This document shows, piece after piece, positions 22,502-34,330 of a stretch of DNA of 43,216 nucleotides; position 1 is the stretch's first letter, and each line of letters starts with the position of its first letter. The notes beneath the pieces were generated by a model. That model was not told where the DNA came from. It did no database searches and was given only the letters and a program-made list of their open reading frames with translations. Origin of the DNA: Cristatella mucedo (taxonomy: Eukaryota; Bryozoa; Phylactolaemata; Cristatellidae); the NCBI GenBank assembly GCA_009760855.2, contig WPIO01000451.1, positions 1 to 43,216 on the forward strand, in the 5' to 3' direction. A program made the position numbers and the translations under genes.

Positions 22502-22977
22502 TTACAGCCGTAAATGCGACGTCAAAGTCGTAAAAAGTGTGTCAGAAATTAAATTAAAATTACACGCACATTTTTTTTTTTTTTTTCTCTATCAACTAAT
22601 TAGTATTTCACGTTCAGTGGTATACAATTTACAAGTTAGTACACTGTAATGTATTATCTTTTAAATTTGCATTATTAAAAAATAATCTGCTGTACTGCAA
22701 GTACGCTGAGTGTCTGTAGACGAAGGGTGATGTCAATCAGGCCGACTACAAAGCCTAGCGGATAATCAAAGTCTGATTAGCAAGCAGCTAGGGCGCTCCC
22801 GCGGCACCAACCATCACACGTCGCTTAAAAGCTGCTGCGTCTGCAGAAAATTTGCAGCGCCCCCACGACTGCTGGTAGGTGCCGGTACCCTATAATTGAG
22901 CCGCAGGATATTGGAGTCTAACCACATTTTTGAAATGCTGCGCGTCGCAAGCTAGCCCCAGTCAGGGTCATGCATTT

Positions 22978-23902
22978 GTCTCGGTCGAACCTCCGTCACA
23001 TTAGAGCACCCAGTCGCCGTCAAGCCTCGGTCTCGATCGAGCCTCGCTTATTGACAGTCCTCTGTCTTTTTCGAGCCACGGTTTAGGTTGAGCGTCAGTG
23101 TCAGCGGGGCGTCAGATATATTTGAGCCTAGGTCACGGTCGAGCGTAGGTCACATTCGAGCGTTAGTCATGGTTAAGTTTGGGGCACGGTCGAGCCTTAG
23201 TAAAGTCACGAGCTCTGTGTCTGCCGTGCGTCGTAGTTTGTTGAGCCTTGGTCGTGGTTTAGCGTCTGACTTGCGAGAACCACTCACTCGGTCGGGTATC
23301 TCTTCCTGTTAGGCCTCGGTCTCGATCGAGCCTCGGTCTTGATCGAGCATCGGTCTCGATCGAGTCTCGGTTTCGATCGAGCCTTGGTCTCCATCGAGCC
23401 TCGGTCTCGAACGAGCATCGGTCACGGTCGTCCCTCGGTCCCTGTCGAGCCTCGGTCTCGGTCGAGCCTCGGTCCCTGTAGAGCCACGATCCCTGTCGTG
23501 CCTCGGTCACGGTCGACCCTCGGTCTTGGTCGAGCCTCAGGCTCGATCGAACATCGGTCATGGTCGTGCCTCGGTCTCGGTCGAGCCTCGGTCTCGGTCG
23601 AGCCTTGGTCTCGGTCAAGCCTCGGTCTTGGTCGAGCCTCGGTCTCGGTCGAGCCTCAGTCTCGGTCGAGCCTCAGTTTTGGCCGAGCCTCGGTCTCGGT
23701 CAAAGTCGGTCTTTGTCGAGCCTCGGTTTCGGTCAAGCTACAGTCGCGGTCGAGCCTTGCTCTCGGTCATGTCTCATTCCTGGTCGAACCTTGATACCGG
23801 TTGAACCTCGATACCGATTGAGCCTTTGCCGAGGTCGAGGCTTATATCGATCGAGGCGCAATTTTGTTCAGGGCTCGTGCTTGTTTGAGCCACGGTTTGT
23901 AG
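22978..23902. repeat. 17-bp minisatellite block E (925 bp, shortest, least homogenised)
   Basis: The units hold the 17-bp period but most carry substitutions (GATCGAGCATC, CCATCGAGCC, GAACGAGCATC, TGTAGAGCCACGATCC). No long run of identical consensus monomers is present, unlike blocks B, D and G. It has the leader form CAGCGGGGCGTCAGATATATTTGAGCC, close to that of block H. The ATG leader frame starts at 23169 and ends at the usual TAG. Confidence 0.93.
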
Positions 23903-24458
23903 TCGCCGGCTACCGGTCTTATTGCTCTCGATTAAAATACGGCGCCGCTGGCAACGCGACCGGGATTGTGGCTCGTAGTTCTTATATCCGATACTGCGAA
24001 CGTGCGACTGTTTTTGGCCTAGGCCGTATAAAAAGCTTGACCCCTGTGGTAGGCTAGGAGATTTGAGTCATGACGCTATGCACCGAGTTTTAATTTTATT
24101 TTACCTACAGGCCCACGGACGGTACGTCCCATCGTTAATCAATCATCAGGCGGTGATTTTGTAAAATGTATTCAAACGCAAGGAAACGGCAACCCTGCAT
24201 GCATCATGCTGCTTTGTGATGAGTTAACGCTTACTGCACCGTATCATTGGCTAGCCACGAGTCAAGACTTCGGCGACAGTGTTGCACAGTATTCATCGGG
24301 CATGGGAGGAGACTTTTACCGTCCTTAATGAGAGCTGCGTTTGTGGCCCAGTTATATCCGGACGGGGTAATAGTCAAATAACGAGCTGATTGACCAGCCA
24401 CTTTTGCATGCAGACTTTACGTCAGTCAATGATGCTTGCAGGTGCAATGGATAAACGC

Positions 24459-24529
24459 TCCTCTACAGGATTCGAACCCTCGACCTAGGCATCAGGCCGT
24501 GCAAAGCAGCCGCCTCAGCTTAGCACCAC
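24459..24529 (-). promoter_or_regulatory. tRNA-like segment with Pol III A/B boxes (copy 5)
   Basis: A- and B-box-like sequences identical to copy 2. Confidence 0.5.
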
Positions 24530-25308
24530 ATGCGTAACAACTGTCTCGAGGTCGTATCAAGTACTTGCTTGTATGGCGCCGATTTGGTGCAATTGTCTCC
24601 GTTCGAGTCATAAGTTTTCTCTGTAGCTACATAATACAACAGCGTCTTCCACAGTGACCCGAGAGCTCTTTGAGGTTGTACTCACGGGGGCCACTGAGCT
24701 CGCCTTGAGAACTATTTGTGGCTATCAGACCTCTACATGACGACCAAGTGGTATGCTGCTGACTGACGCCACACTTAAAAAGGAGCTACAAACTGCCAAT
24801 TATTGAAGCATCCGATGGTTTTTTGAGTTTTTTCTTTTGAGTAAATGTGCCCGCCTATACTGCGTCGGATGCCTGCGGGTGCTATGGTAAATCATTTGCT
24901 GCTTTCCTTGTCATTTGATGCTTTCCCTATTGCCTCAGTAAAGTACCTGGAACAAGTATCAGTTCTCGGAGGGTCGTATAAAATGTATTACTATGATTAT
25001 TATTAATATTATTGTTACTAGTAGGTAAAGGCGTTGCTGTCTGCCTACTTGTAAAGCAGCAAGCTGAAAAACTGAGGTCCGCTGCAACATTGTCTAGAAC
25101 TCCCCAACACAAGGCTGAATAAGCTACTTTAGGAGGAGAAAGCATCGCCTACCAGGCAGCAGCCGCAGCCGCAGCCATGCAGTCATCGACCGCCACAAAA
25201 TCGCTACATCAGTCAAGCGACACTTGGTTGCGATATTCAAGTAACCGCGAGGATCTGAGAAAAGCCCCAATCTATGCTTTCTCTACTAGTTCGTATTCTC
25301 CGGTTCGA

Positions 25309-25470
25309 TCTCGTTTTTTTCTCTCTCCCTCTCTCTTTTTGTCTCTCGCCGCCTCTCTGTATCTCTCTCTCCACTCCCCGGTATGGTCTGATTTGCTCGG
25401 CTTTATCGTTCTATCTCTTCCTCCCTCTTTCTCTCACTCTGCTCTGTCTCTCTCTACCTCTGTCCTCTTG
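25309..25470. repeat. Pyrimidine (CT/T) tract, copy 5
   Basis: Seven T, CTCTCTCC repeats, five T. The second half ends in ACCTCTGTCCTCTTG, as in copy 1; copies 2, 4, 6 and 7 have ACCTCTTTCCTCTTG. Confidence 0.8.
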
Positions 25471-26621
25471 ATTTGTCCGTGGTCAGTCACGGTCGTCGTG
25501 CTCCACTGTAACCAGCCACCCATAAACATTCCAGCACTAAAAGCGATGACACTCAATTCCTTGTCTCTGTCGTCATTCACAGCTAATTGAGGTGTGCATG
25601 GAGCAACGTTAAAGCCGAGAGCGGAGCTAATCATCATCCCACACAAACTAATTCGTGTGGCACTCATCGCAATCTCGCGATTCAGGCTAGAAGCGGCGAC
25701 CTAAGCATGTGACAACTGGCTTGTTCCCGCGAAGAACGGCTACATCAGCTTGTGGTCTCTAAAACGTGTGCGATTGATTTCCAGTTCGCCGGTCCGTGCA
25801 CTTCCTTGCAATCCGAAGTGCTTGCTTGTAGACGCTAGTTTCACGAAGCCCTAGGGTCGGCTAGCTGAGCGGTGCGATTGAAAAGATCTGCAGGATTAAA
25901 TTGCGTTTTTTCCTAATAGTTAACACGTCTATCGGCGTTTAATCGACGATCGCACGCAGGCCAATTTCCCGCTCGTTGGTGGGTATGAGAGCACTTCGAT
26001 CAGTTTAAGATGTAATGACGTTCTTAGAAGTGAGCAATCTAGCGATCCGAGCGTGCAGTATCAGCGAGACGTAGCTTCGTCGTCTCTATGGGCGATGGAG
26101 CCGAGGGTTCGTGTGTCTGGGCCTTCATGTTGAAGGAGGCAGCCAACTGTGCAAAAGTCGATATTGTTAGGCGACCCTGCTTTTCTGTCCCAGCGACTGA
26201 CCGATGCCCTTTCCTGCGGCCTTATCCGCCGGGTGGGTGGCGTGCCAGTCGGCCTCCCAAATTCTCCTGAAGCCCCCATCTTGTAAACGTACCTGCATCA
26301 ATCAATGGTAAGCGGTAACCAACACCAAGTCACCGATCGCTATCTAAACTTAGCTTCAGTACCAGAAGGGGGCGGCGAGCTATTATAATATTGCACTTGA
26401 TAGAGCGCCCCCAGAGAACTTAATCTCTTTCTAGGCGCTTACCATTTGTTGCAAAGTGATAGGCAATAGAATAGTAAGTAAAATCATGCTTGAAAAACAA
26501 ACGAAATGAATGATATGGTTAGGGGTGACATGCACAGGGTCAGCATGCAAATGTGGTTAGTGGCAGCATGCACAGTGTCAGCACGCATAAGCACATCAAG
26601 GACGAATCACAGGCACCCACT

Positions 26622-27817
26622 AAATGCTGTCCTAAATAGGTGTGTAATTAAGTTTCTTTTAAATGTGGTCTGGTCAGGGGATGTTCTTACACAGGTCGGG
26701 AGGGAGTATCTGGCTTTGGGAGCGTACGAACTAAATGCCCGGTCTCCAAAGGATTAGAGGTATGTATGAGGTATTTCTAGACTTTTGGATTCCGAAAAGC
26801 GGGTGGTATGATGCTTGGCCTGATGTGGGAGTATGTCGGAGAGATAGGCTGGAGCCGTAGAATGAAGGGACCTAAAAGTGAGCGACAAAACCTTGAAGTC
26901 AATCCGTTGTTTGACTGGTAGCCAGTGCAGGTCGGCGAGAAGTGGAGTAATGTTGCAACTGAGACGCTCACGACAGACAATCCTAGCTGCAGAGTTTTGC
27001 ACCAGCTGCAATCGCCTGATCGCACATGCTGGTAGGCCAGTAAGCAATGAGTTGCAGAAGTCGAGTCGGGATTTCAAGAATGCATGAACAAACTTGGACG
27101 TGGAATCCTTATCTAAACATCCCGAATTTTAGCAATGTTATGAAGCTGAAAATAGGCAGACTTGACTGTGGAGCTGATGTGGTCGTCTTACGAGAGGTCG
27201 CTTTGGAATATGACACCTAGATTTCGAGCTGATTCAACTGAAGATATGCTGGCAGAGCCAATTTTGAAAGTCAGCCTTTCCAATTTCTGAATCACACTGG
27301 GTTTGCCCATAACTAGTAAGTTAGTTTTATCGTCGTTTAGGTTTAGAAAATTTGCTGCCATCCATGTGCGGATGTCATCAATGCATGCAGCAACTAAGTT
27401 GAAAGAATTTCAGGTGCTCGAAGGCTGAGAGGGCTCAAAGTAAAGGTACAACTGAGTGTTATCCGCATAGAAGTGAAAGCCTAGATTTCGCTTGGCAATC
27501 ACATCAGCAAGCTGAAGAGTACAAACGGTGAAAAGGACCGTACCTAGCACAGAGCCCTGAAGTATTCCATATTTTAGAAGTACTTCAGATGATCTTTGTC
27601 CATTCACGTCAATACTCTGGAGTCTCCCACTGAGATAGGACCTGAACCGCTGCAGAGCAGTGCCAGTGATGCCCAGGCGAGATGAGAGGTGCTCGAGAAG
27701 TACTTTGTGATCGAAGATATCAAAAGCTGCCGAAAGATCGAGATCGAGCAAAACAAGAAGAGACACTCTACCCATGTCTATTGTAGCCTGAATTGCCGGG
27801 AAACGTCGTAATAGCTC
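26622..27817 (-). mobile_element. CR1/L2-like LINE RT fragment, copy 5, frameshifted and nonsense
   Basis: Broken by TGA at 27410-27412 (Ser to stop after SQPSST) and by a one-base loss near 27120 (AACATCCCG where others have AACAAGCCCG). A 6-bp tandem duplication of GATCGA at 27736-27747 adds Asp-Leu within motif A (LLDLDLSAAFD). Motif C is FYADN; the shared TAA is at 26754-26756. Confidence 0.87.
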
Positions 27818-28294
27818 TTACAGCCGTAAACGCGACGTCAAAGTCGTAAAAAGTGTGTCAGAAATTAAATTAAAATTACACGCACAATTTTTATTAAGAA
27901 GTTCTCTATCAACTAATTAGTATTTCACGTTCAGTGGTATACAATTTACAAGTTAGTACACTGTAATGTATTATCTTTTAAATTTGCATTATTAAAAAAT
28001 AATCTGCTGTACTGCAAGTACGCTGAGTGTCTGTAGACGAAGGGTGATGTCAATCAGGCCGACTACAAAGCCTAGCGGATAATCAAAGTCTGATTAGCAA
28101 GCAGCTAGGGCGCTCCTGCGGAACCAACCATCACACGTCGCTTAAAAGCTGCTGCATCTGCAGAAAATTTGCAGCGCCCCCACGACTGCTGGTAGGTGCC
28201 GGTACCCTATAATTGAGCCGCAGGATATTGGAGTCTAACCACATTTTTGAAATGCCGCGCGTCGCAAGCTAGCCCCAGTCAGGGTCATGCATTT

Positions 28295-29911
28295 GTCTCG
28301 GTAGAACCTCCGTCACATTAGAGCACCCAGTCGCCGTCAAGCCTCGGTCTCGATCGAGCCTCGCTTATTGACAGTCCTCTGTCTTTTTCGAGCCACGGTT
28401 TAGGTTGAGCGTCAGTGTCAGCGGGCCTCAGATATATTTGAACCTAGGTCACGGTCGAGCGTAGGTCACATTCGAGCGTTAGTCATGGTTAAGTTTGGGG
28501 CACGGTCGAGCCTTAGTAAAGTCACGAGCTCTGTGTCTGCCGTGCGTCGTAGTTTGTTGACCCTTGGTCGTGGTTTAGCGTCTGACTTGCGTGAACCACT
28601 CACTTGGTCGGGTTCGGTCGAGCCTCGGTCTCGGTCGAGCCTCGGTCTCGGTCGAGCCTCGGTCTCGGTCGAGCCTCGGTCTCGGTCGAGCCTCGGTCTC
28701 GGTCGAGCCTCGGTCTCGGTCGAGCCTCGGTCGAGCCTCGGTCACAGTCGAGTCGCGGTCACGGGTCGAGTCTCGGTCTCGGTGGAGCCTCGGTCTCGGT
28801 AGAGCCTCTCGGTCGGTCTCGGTCGAGCCTCGGTCTCGGTCGAGCCTCGGTCTCGGTCGAGCCTCGGTCTCGGTCGAGCCTCGGTCTCGATCGAGCATCG
28901 GTCACGGTCGTGCCTCGGTCTCGGTCGAGCCTCGGTCTCGGTCGAGCCTCGGTCTCGGTCGGGCCTCGGTCTCGGTCGAGCCTCGGTCTCGTAGAGCCTC
29001 GGTGTCGGCCTCGGTCTCGGTCGGTCTCGGTCTCGGTCTCGGTCTCGGTCGAGCCTCGGTCTCGGTCGAGCCTCGCCTCGGTCGGTCTCGGTCTCGTCGA
29101 GCCTCGGGTCTCGGTCGAGCCTCGGTCTCGGTCGAGCCTCGGTCTCGGTCTCGGCCTCGGTCTCGGTCGAGCCTCGGTCTCGGTCGAGCCTCGGTCAGGC
29201 CTCGGTCTCGGTCGAGCCTCGGTCTCGGTCGAGCCTCGGTCTCGGTCGAGCCTCGGTCTCTCGGTCGCGCCTCGGTCTCGGTCGAGCCTCGGTCTCGGTC
29301 GAGCATCGGTGATGGCTCGTGCCTCTGTCTCGGTCGAGCCTCGGTCTCCGTCCCGGTCGAGCCTCGGTCTTGGTAGAGCATCGGTCATGGTTGTGAGTCG
29401 GTCTCGGTCGAGCCTCGGTCTCGGTCGAGCCTCGGTCTCGGTCGCCTCGGTCTCAGTCGGTCTCGGTCGTCTCGGTCTCGGTCTCGAACGAGCATCGGTC
29501 ACGGTCGTCCCTCGGTCTCGGTCGAGCCTCGGTCCCTGTAGAGCCTCGGTCTCGGTCGAGCCTCGGTCTCGGTCGAGCCTCGGTCTCGGTCGAGCCTCGG
29601 TCTCGGTAGAGCCTCGGTCCCGGTCGAACCTTCGCCTCGGTTAAGCCTCGGTCTCGGTTGAACCTCGCTCTCGGTCGAGCCTCAGTTTTGGTCGAGCCTC
29701 GGTCTCGGTCAAAGTCGGTCTTGGTCGAGCCTCGGTTTCGGTCAAGCTACGGTCGCGGTCGAGCCTTGCTCTCGGTCCTGCCTCGTTCCTGGTCGAACCT
29801 TGATACCGGTTGAACCTCGATACCGATTAAGCCTTTGCCGAGGTCGAGGCTTATATCGATCGAGGTGCAATTTTTTTCAGGGCTCGTTCTCGTTTGAGCC
29901 TCGGTTTGTAG
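28295..29911. repeat. 17-bp minisatellite block F (1.6 kb, irregular)
   Basis: The core is interrupted by many part-monomer gains and losses, including a pure TCTCGG hexamer run at about 29023-29049 and short CTCGTAGAGCC or GTCAGGCC joins. The leader is fused early to the core (TTGGTCGGG directly to TTCGGTCGAGCC at about 28610), deleting the leader TAG, so the ATG at 28485 stays open to 28802. Monomer mutations of the GATCGAGCATCGGTCA type are dispersed through the core here, whereas in blocks B and C they sit at the leader edge. Confidence 0.94.
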
Positions 29912-30469
29912 TTGCCGGCTACCGGGCTTATTGCTCTCAATTAAAATACGGCGCCGCTGGCAACGCGACCGGGATTGTGGCTCGTAGTTCTTATATCCGA
30001 TACTGCCAACGTGCGACTGTTTTTGGCCTAGGCCCTTAAAAAAAGCGTGACCCCTGTGGTAGGCTAGGAGATTTGAGTCATGACGCTATGCACTGGGTTT
30101 TAATTTGATTTTACCCATAGGCCCACGGACCGTACTTCCAATCGTTAATCAATCATCAGGCGGTGATTTTGTAAAATGTATTCAAACGCAAGGAAACGGC
30201 AACCCTGCATGCATCATGCTGCTTTGTGAAGAGTTAACGCTTACTGCACCGTATCATTGGCTAGCCACGAGTCAAGACTTCGGTGACAGTATCGCACAGA
30301 ATTCATCGGGCATGGGAGGAGGCTTTTACCGTCCTTAATGAGAGCTGCGTTTGTGGCCCAGTTATATCCGGACGGGGGTAATAGTCAAATAACGAGCTGA
30401 TTGACCAGCCACTTTTGCATGCAGACTTTACATCAGTCAATGATGCTTGCAGGTGCAATGGATAAACGC

Positions 30470-30540
30470 TCCTCTACAGGATTCGAACCCTCGACCTAGG
30501 CATCAGGCCGTGCAAAGCAGCCGCCTCAGCTTAGCACCAC
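30470..30540 (-). promoter_or_regulatory. tRNA-like segment with Pol III A/B boxes (copy 6)
   Basis: A- and B-box-like sequences identical to copy 2. Confidence 0.5.
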
Positions 30541-31316
30541 ATGCGTAACAACTGTCTCGAGGTCGTATCAAGTACAGCTTGTATGGTGCCGATTTGGTGC
30601 AATTGTCTCCGTTCGAGTCATAAGTTTCTCTGTAGCTACATAATACAACAGCGTCTTCCACAGTGACCCGAGAGCTCTTTGAGGTTGTACTCACGGGCCA
30701 CTGAGCTCGCCTTGAGAACTATTTGTGGCTATCAGACCTCTACATGACGACCAAGTGGTATGCTGCTGACTGACGCCACACTTAAAAAGGAGCTACAAAC
30801 TGCTATTTATTGAAGCATCCGATGGTTTTTTGAGTTTTTTCTTTTGAGTAAATGTGCCCGCCTATACTGCGTCGGATGCCTGCGGGTGCTATGGTAAATC
30901 ATTTGCTGCTTTCCTTGTCATTTGATGCTTTCCCTATTGCCTCAGTAAAGTACCTGGAACAAGTATCAGTTCTCGGAGGGTCGTATACAATGTATTACTA
31001 TGATTATTATTAATATTATTGTTACTAGTAGGTAAAGGCGTTGCTGTCTGCCTACTTGTAAAGCAGCAAGCTGAAAAACTGAGGTCCGCTGCAACATTGT
31101 CTAGAACTCCCCAACACAAGGCTGAATAAGCTACTTTTAGGAGAGGATGCATCGCCTACCTCAGGCAGCAGCAGCCGCAGCCATGCAGTCATCGACCGCC
31201 ACAAAATCGCTACATCAGTCAAGCGACACTTGGTTGCGATATTCAAGTAACCGCGAGGATCTGAGAAAAGCCCCAATCTATGCTTTCTCCACTAGTTCGT
31301 ATTCTCCGGTTCGATC

Positions 31317-31476
31317 TTTTTTTTTTTTCTCTCTCTCTCTCTTTTTTGTCTCTCGCCGCCTCTCTGTATCTCTCTCTCCACTCCCCGGTATGGTCTGATT
31401 TGCTCGGCTTTATCGTTCTATCTCTTCCTCCCTCTTTCTCTCACTCTGCTCTGTCTCTCTCTACCTCTTTCCTCTT
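31317..31476. repeat. Pyrimidine (CT/T) tract, copy 6
   Basis: Longest T run (12), followed by an uninterrupted CT dinucleotide run and a 6-T run. The preceding TCTCG has lost its CG. Confidence 0.8.
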
Positions 31477-32662
31477 GATTTGTCCGTGGTCAGTCACGGT
31501 CGTCGTGCTCCACTGCAACCAGCCGCCCATAAAAATTCCAGCACTAAAAGCGATGACACTCAATTCCTTGTCTCTGTCGTCATTCACAGCTAATTGAGGT
31601 GTGCATGGAGCAACGTTAAAGCCGATGCACCAGCCTGCGAATACCGAGGTAAGTAGAACGCCCTGGAGCGGAGCTAATCATCCCACACAAACTAATTCGT
31701 GTGGCACTCATCGCAATCTCGCGATTCAGGCTAGAAGCGGCGACCTAAGCATGTGACAACTGGCTTGTTCCCGCGAAGAACGGCTACATCAGCTTGTGGT
31801 CTCTAAAACGTGTGCGATTGATTTCCAGTTCGCCGGTCCGTGCACTTCCTTGCAATCCGAAGTGCTTGCTTGTAGACGCTAGTTTCACGAAGCCCTAGGG
31901 TCGGCTAGCTGAGCGGTGCGATTGAAAAGATCTGCAGGATTAAATTGCGTTTTTTCCTAATAGTTAACACGTCTATCGGCGTTTAATCGACGATCGCACG
32001 CAGGCCATTTTCCCGCTCGTTGGTGGGCTTGAGAGCACTTCGATCAGTTTAAGATGTGAAGACGTTCTTAGAATTGAGCAATCTAGCGATCCGAGCGTGC
32101 AGTATCAGCGAGACGTAGCTTCGTCGTCTCTATGGGCGATGGAGCCGAGGGTTCGTGTGTCTGGGCCTTCATGTTGAAGGAGGCAGCCAACTGTGCAAAA
32201 GTCGATATTGTTGGGCGACCCTGCGTTTCTGTCCCAGCGACTGCCCGACGCCCTTTCTTGCAGCCCAATCCGCCGTGTGGGTGGCGTGCCAGTCGGCCTC
32301 CCAATATCTCCTGAAGCCCCATCTTGTAAACGTACCTGCATCAATCAATGGGAAGTGGTAACCAACACAGAGTCACCGATCGCTATCTAAACTAAGCTGC
32401 AGTACCAGAAGTGGGCGGCGAGCTATTCTAATATTGCACTTGATAGAGTGCCCTCAGAGAACTTAATCTCTTTCTAGGCGCTTCAAGTTTGTTGCAAAGT
32501 GATTGGCAATGGAATAGAAAGTAAAATCATGCTTGAAAAACAAACGAAATGAATGATATGGTTAGGGGTGACATGCACAGTGTCAGCATGCAAATGTGGT
32601 TAGTGGCAGCATGTAGTGTCAGCACGCATAAGCACATCAAGGACGAATCACAGGCACCCACT

Positions 32663-33853
32663 AAATGCTGTCCTAAATAGGTGTGTAATTAAGTTTCTTT
32701 TAAATGTGGTCTGGTCAGGGGATGTTCTTACACAGGTCGGGAGGGAGTATCTGGCTTTGGGAGCGTACGAACATAATGCCCGGTCTCCAAAGGATTAGAG
32801 GTATGTATGAGGTATTTCTAGACTTTTGGATTCTGAAAAGCGGGTGGTATGATGCTTGGCCTGATGTGGGAGTATGTCGGAGAGATAGGCTGGAGCCGTA
32901 GAATGAAGGGACCTAAAAGTGAGCGACAAAACCTTGAAGTCAATCCGTTGTTTGACTGGTAGCCAGTGCAGGTCGGCGAGAAGTGGAGTAATGTTGCAAC
33001 TGAGACGCTCACGACAGACAAGCCTAGCTGCAGAGTTTTGCACCAGCTGCAATCGCCTGATCGCACATGCTGGTAGGCCAGTAAGCAGTGAGTGGCAGAA
33101 GTCGAGTCGGGATGTCACGAATGCATGAACCAACTTGGACGTGGAATCCTTATCTAAACAAGCCCGAATTTTAGCAATGTTATGAAGCTGAAAATAGGCA
33201 GATTTGACTGTGGAGCTGATGTGGTCGTCTAACGAGAGGTCGCTTTGTAATATGACACCTAGATTTTGAGCTGATTCAACTGAAGATATGCTGGCAGAGC
33301 CAATTTTGAAAGTCAGCCGTTCCAATTTCTGAATCACAGTGGGTTTGCCCATAACTAGTAAGTTAGTTTTATCATCGTTTAGGTTTAGAAAATTTGCTGC
33401 CAGCCATGTGCGGATGTCATCAGTGCATGCAGCAACTAAGTTGAAAGAATTTGAGGCGCTCGAAGGCTGAGAGGGCTCAAAGTAAAGGTACAACTGAGTG
33501 TTATCCACATAGAAGTGAAAGGCTAGATTGCGCTTGGCAATCACATCAGCAAGCGGAAGAGTACAAACGCTGAAAAGGACCGTGACTAGCACAGAGCCCT
33601 GAAGTATTCCATATTTTAGAAGTACTTCAGATAATCTTTGTCCATTCACGTCAATACTCTGGCGTCTCCCACTGAGATAGGACCTGAACCGCTGCAGAGC
33701 AGTGCCAGTGATGCCCAGGCGAGATGAGAGGTGCTCGAGAAGTACTTTGTGATCGAAGATATCAAAAGCTGCCAAAAGATCGAGCAAAACAAGAAGAGAC
33801 ACTCTACCCATGTCTATTGTAGCCTGAATTGCCGGGAAACGTCGTACTAGCTC
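32663..33853 (-). mobile_element. CR1/L2-like LINE RT fragment, copy 6, 338-codon frame open
   Basis: The 338-codon frame (33811-32795) is open to the shared TAA. Motif A is LLDLLAAFD (Ser to Leu, shared with copy 7), motif B QGSVLV, motif C FYVDN. It carries the haplotype LAFHF, SSASNS, TVIQ found in copies 1 and 7. Confidence 0.88.
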
Positions 33854-34330
33854 TTACAGCCGTAAATGCGACGTCAAAGTCGTAAAAAGTGTGTCAGAAA
33901 TTAAATTAAAATTACACGCACAATTTTTATTAAGAAGTTCTCTATCAACTAATTAGTATTTCACGTTCAGTGGTATACAATTTACAAGTTAGTACATTGT
34001 AATGTATTATCTTTTAAATTTGCATTATTAAAAAATAATCTGCTGTACTGCAAGTACGCTGAGTTTCTGTAGACGAAGGGTGATGTCAATCAGGCCGACT
34101 ACAAAGCCTAGCGGATAATCAAAGTCTGATTAGCAAGCAGCTAGGGCGCTCCCGCGGCACCAACCATCACACGTCGCTTAAAAGCTGCTGCGTCTGCAGA
34201 AAATTTGCAGCGCCCCCACGACTGCTGGTAGGTGCCGGTACCCTATAATTGAGCCGCAGGATATTGGAGTCTAACCACATTTTTGAAATGCCGCGCGTCG
34301 CAAGCTAGCCCCAGTCAGGGTCATGCATTT

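Larger units (their letters stand above)
18561..22977. repeat. Macrosatellite body, copy 4 (full, 4.42 kb)
   Basis: Full layout: tRNA-like 19118-19188, pyrimidine tract 19963-20122, GTAAGT at 20294, LINE 21311-22501, AT-rich tail. The segment near 20860-20990 is identical over about 100 bp to the equivalent part of copy 7 (GATGCCCATTCCTGCAGCC, GGCCTCTTAAATTC) and differs from the other copies. A run of 16 T at 22571-22586 replaces mixed sequence found in every other copy. Nothing else is recognised in the intervals. Confidence 0.92.
23903..28294. repeat. Macrosatellite body, copy 5 (full, 4.39 kb)
   Basis: Full layout: tRNA-like 24459-24529, pyrimidine tract 25309-25470, LINE 26622-27817, AT-rich tail. 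A 40-bp deletion near 25618 (GCCGA joined to GAGCGGAG) removes the donor-like GTAAGT present in the other full copies, and accounts for most of this body's shorter length. Confidence 0.92.
29912..34330. repeat. Macrosatellite body, copy 6 (full, 4.42 kb)
   Basis: Full layout: tRNA-like 30470-30540, pyrimidine tract 31317-31476, GTAAGT at 31649, LINE 32663-33853, AT-rich tail. The GGCCTAGGCC palindrome is kept but its flank is altered (CCTTAAAAAAAG). The stretch at about 32000 (GGCCATTTTCCCGC, GGTGGGCTTGAG) matches copy 1 rather than its neighbours. Confidence 0.92.
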
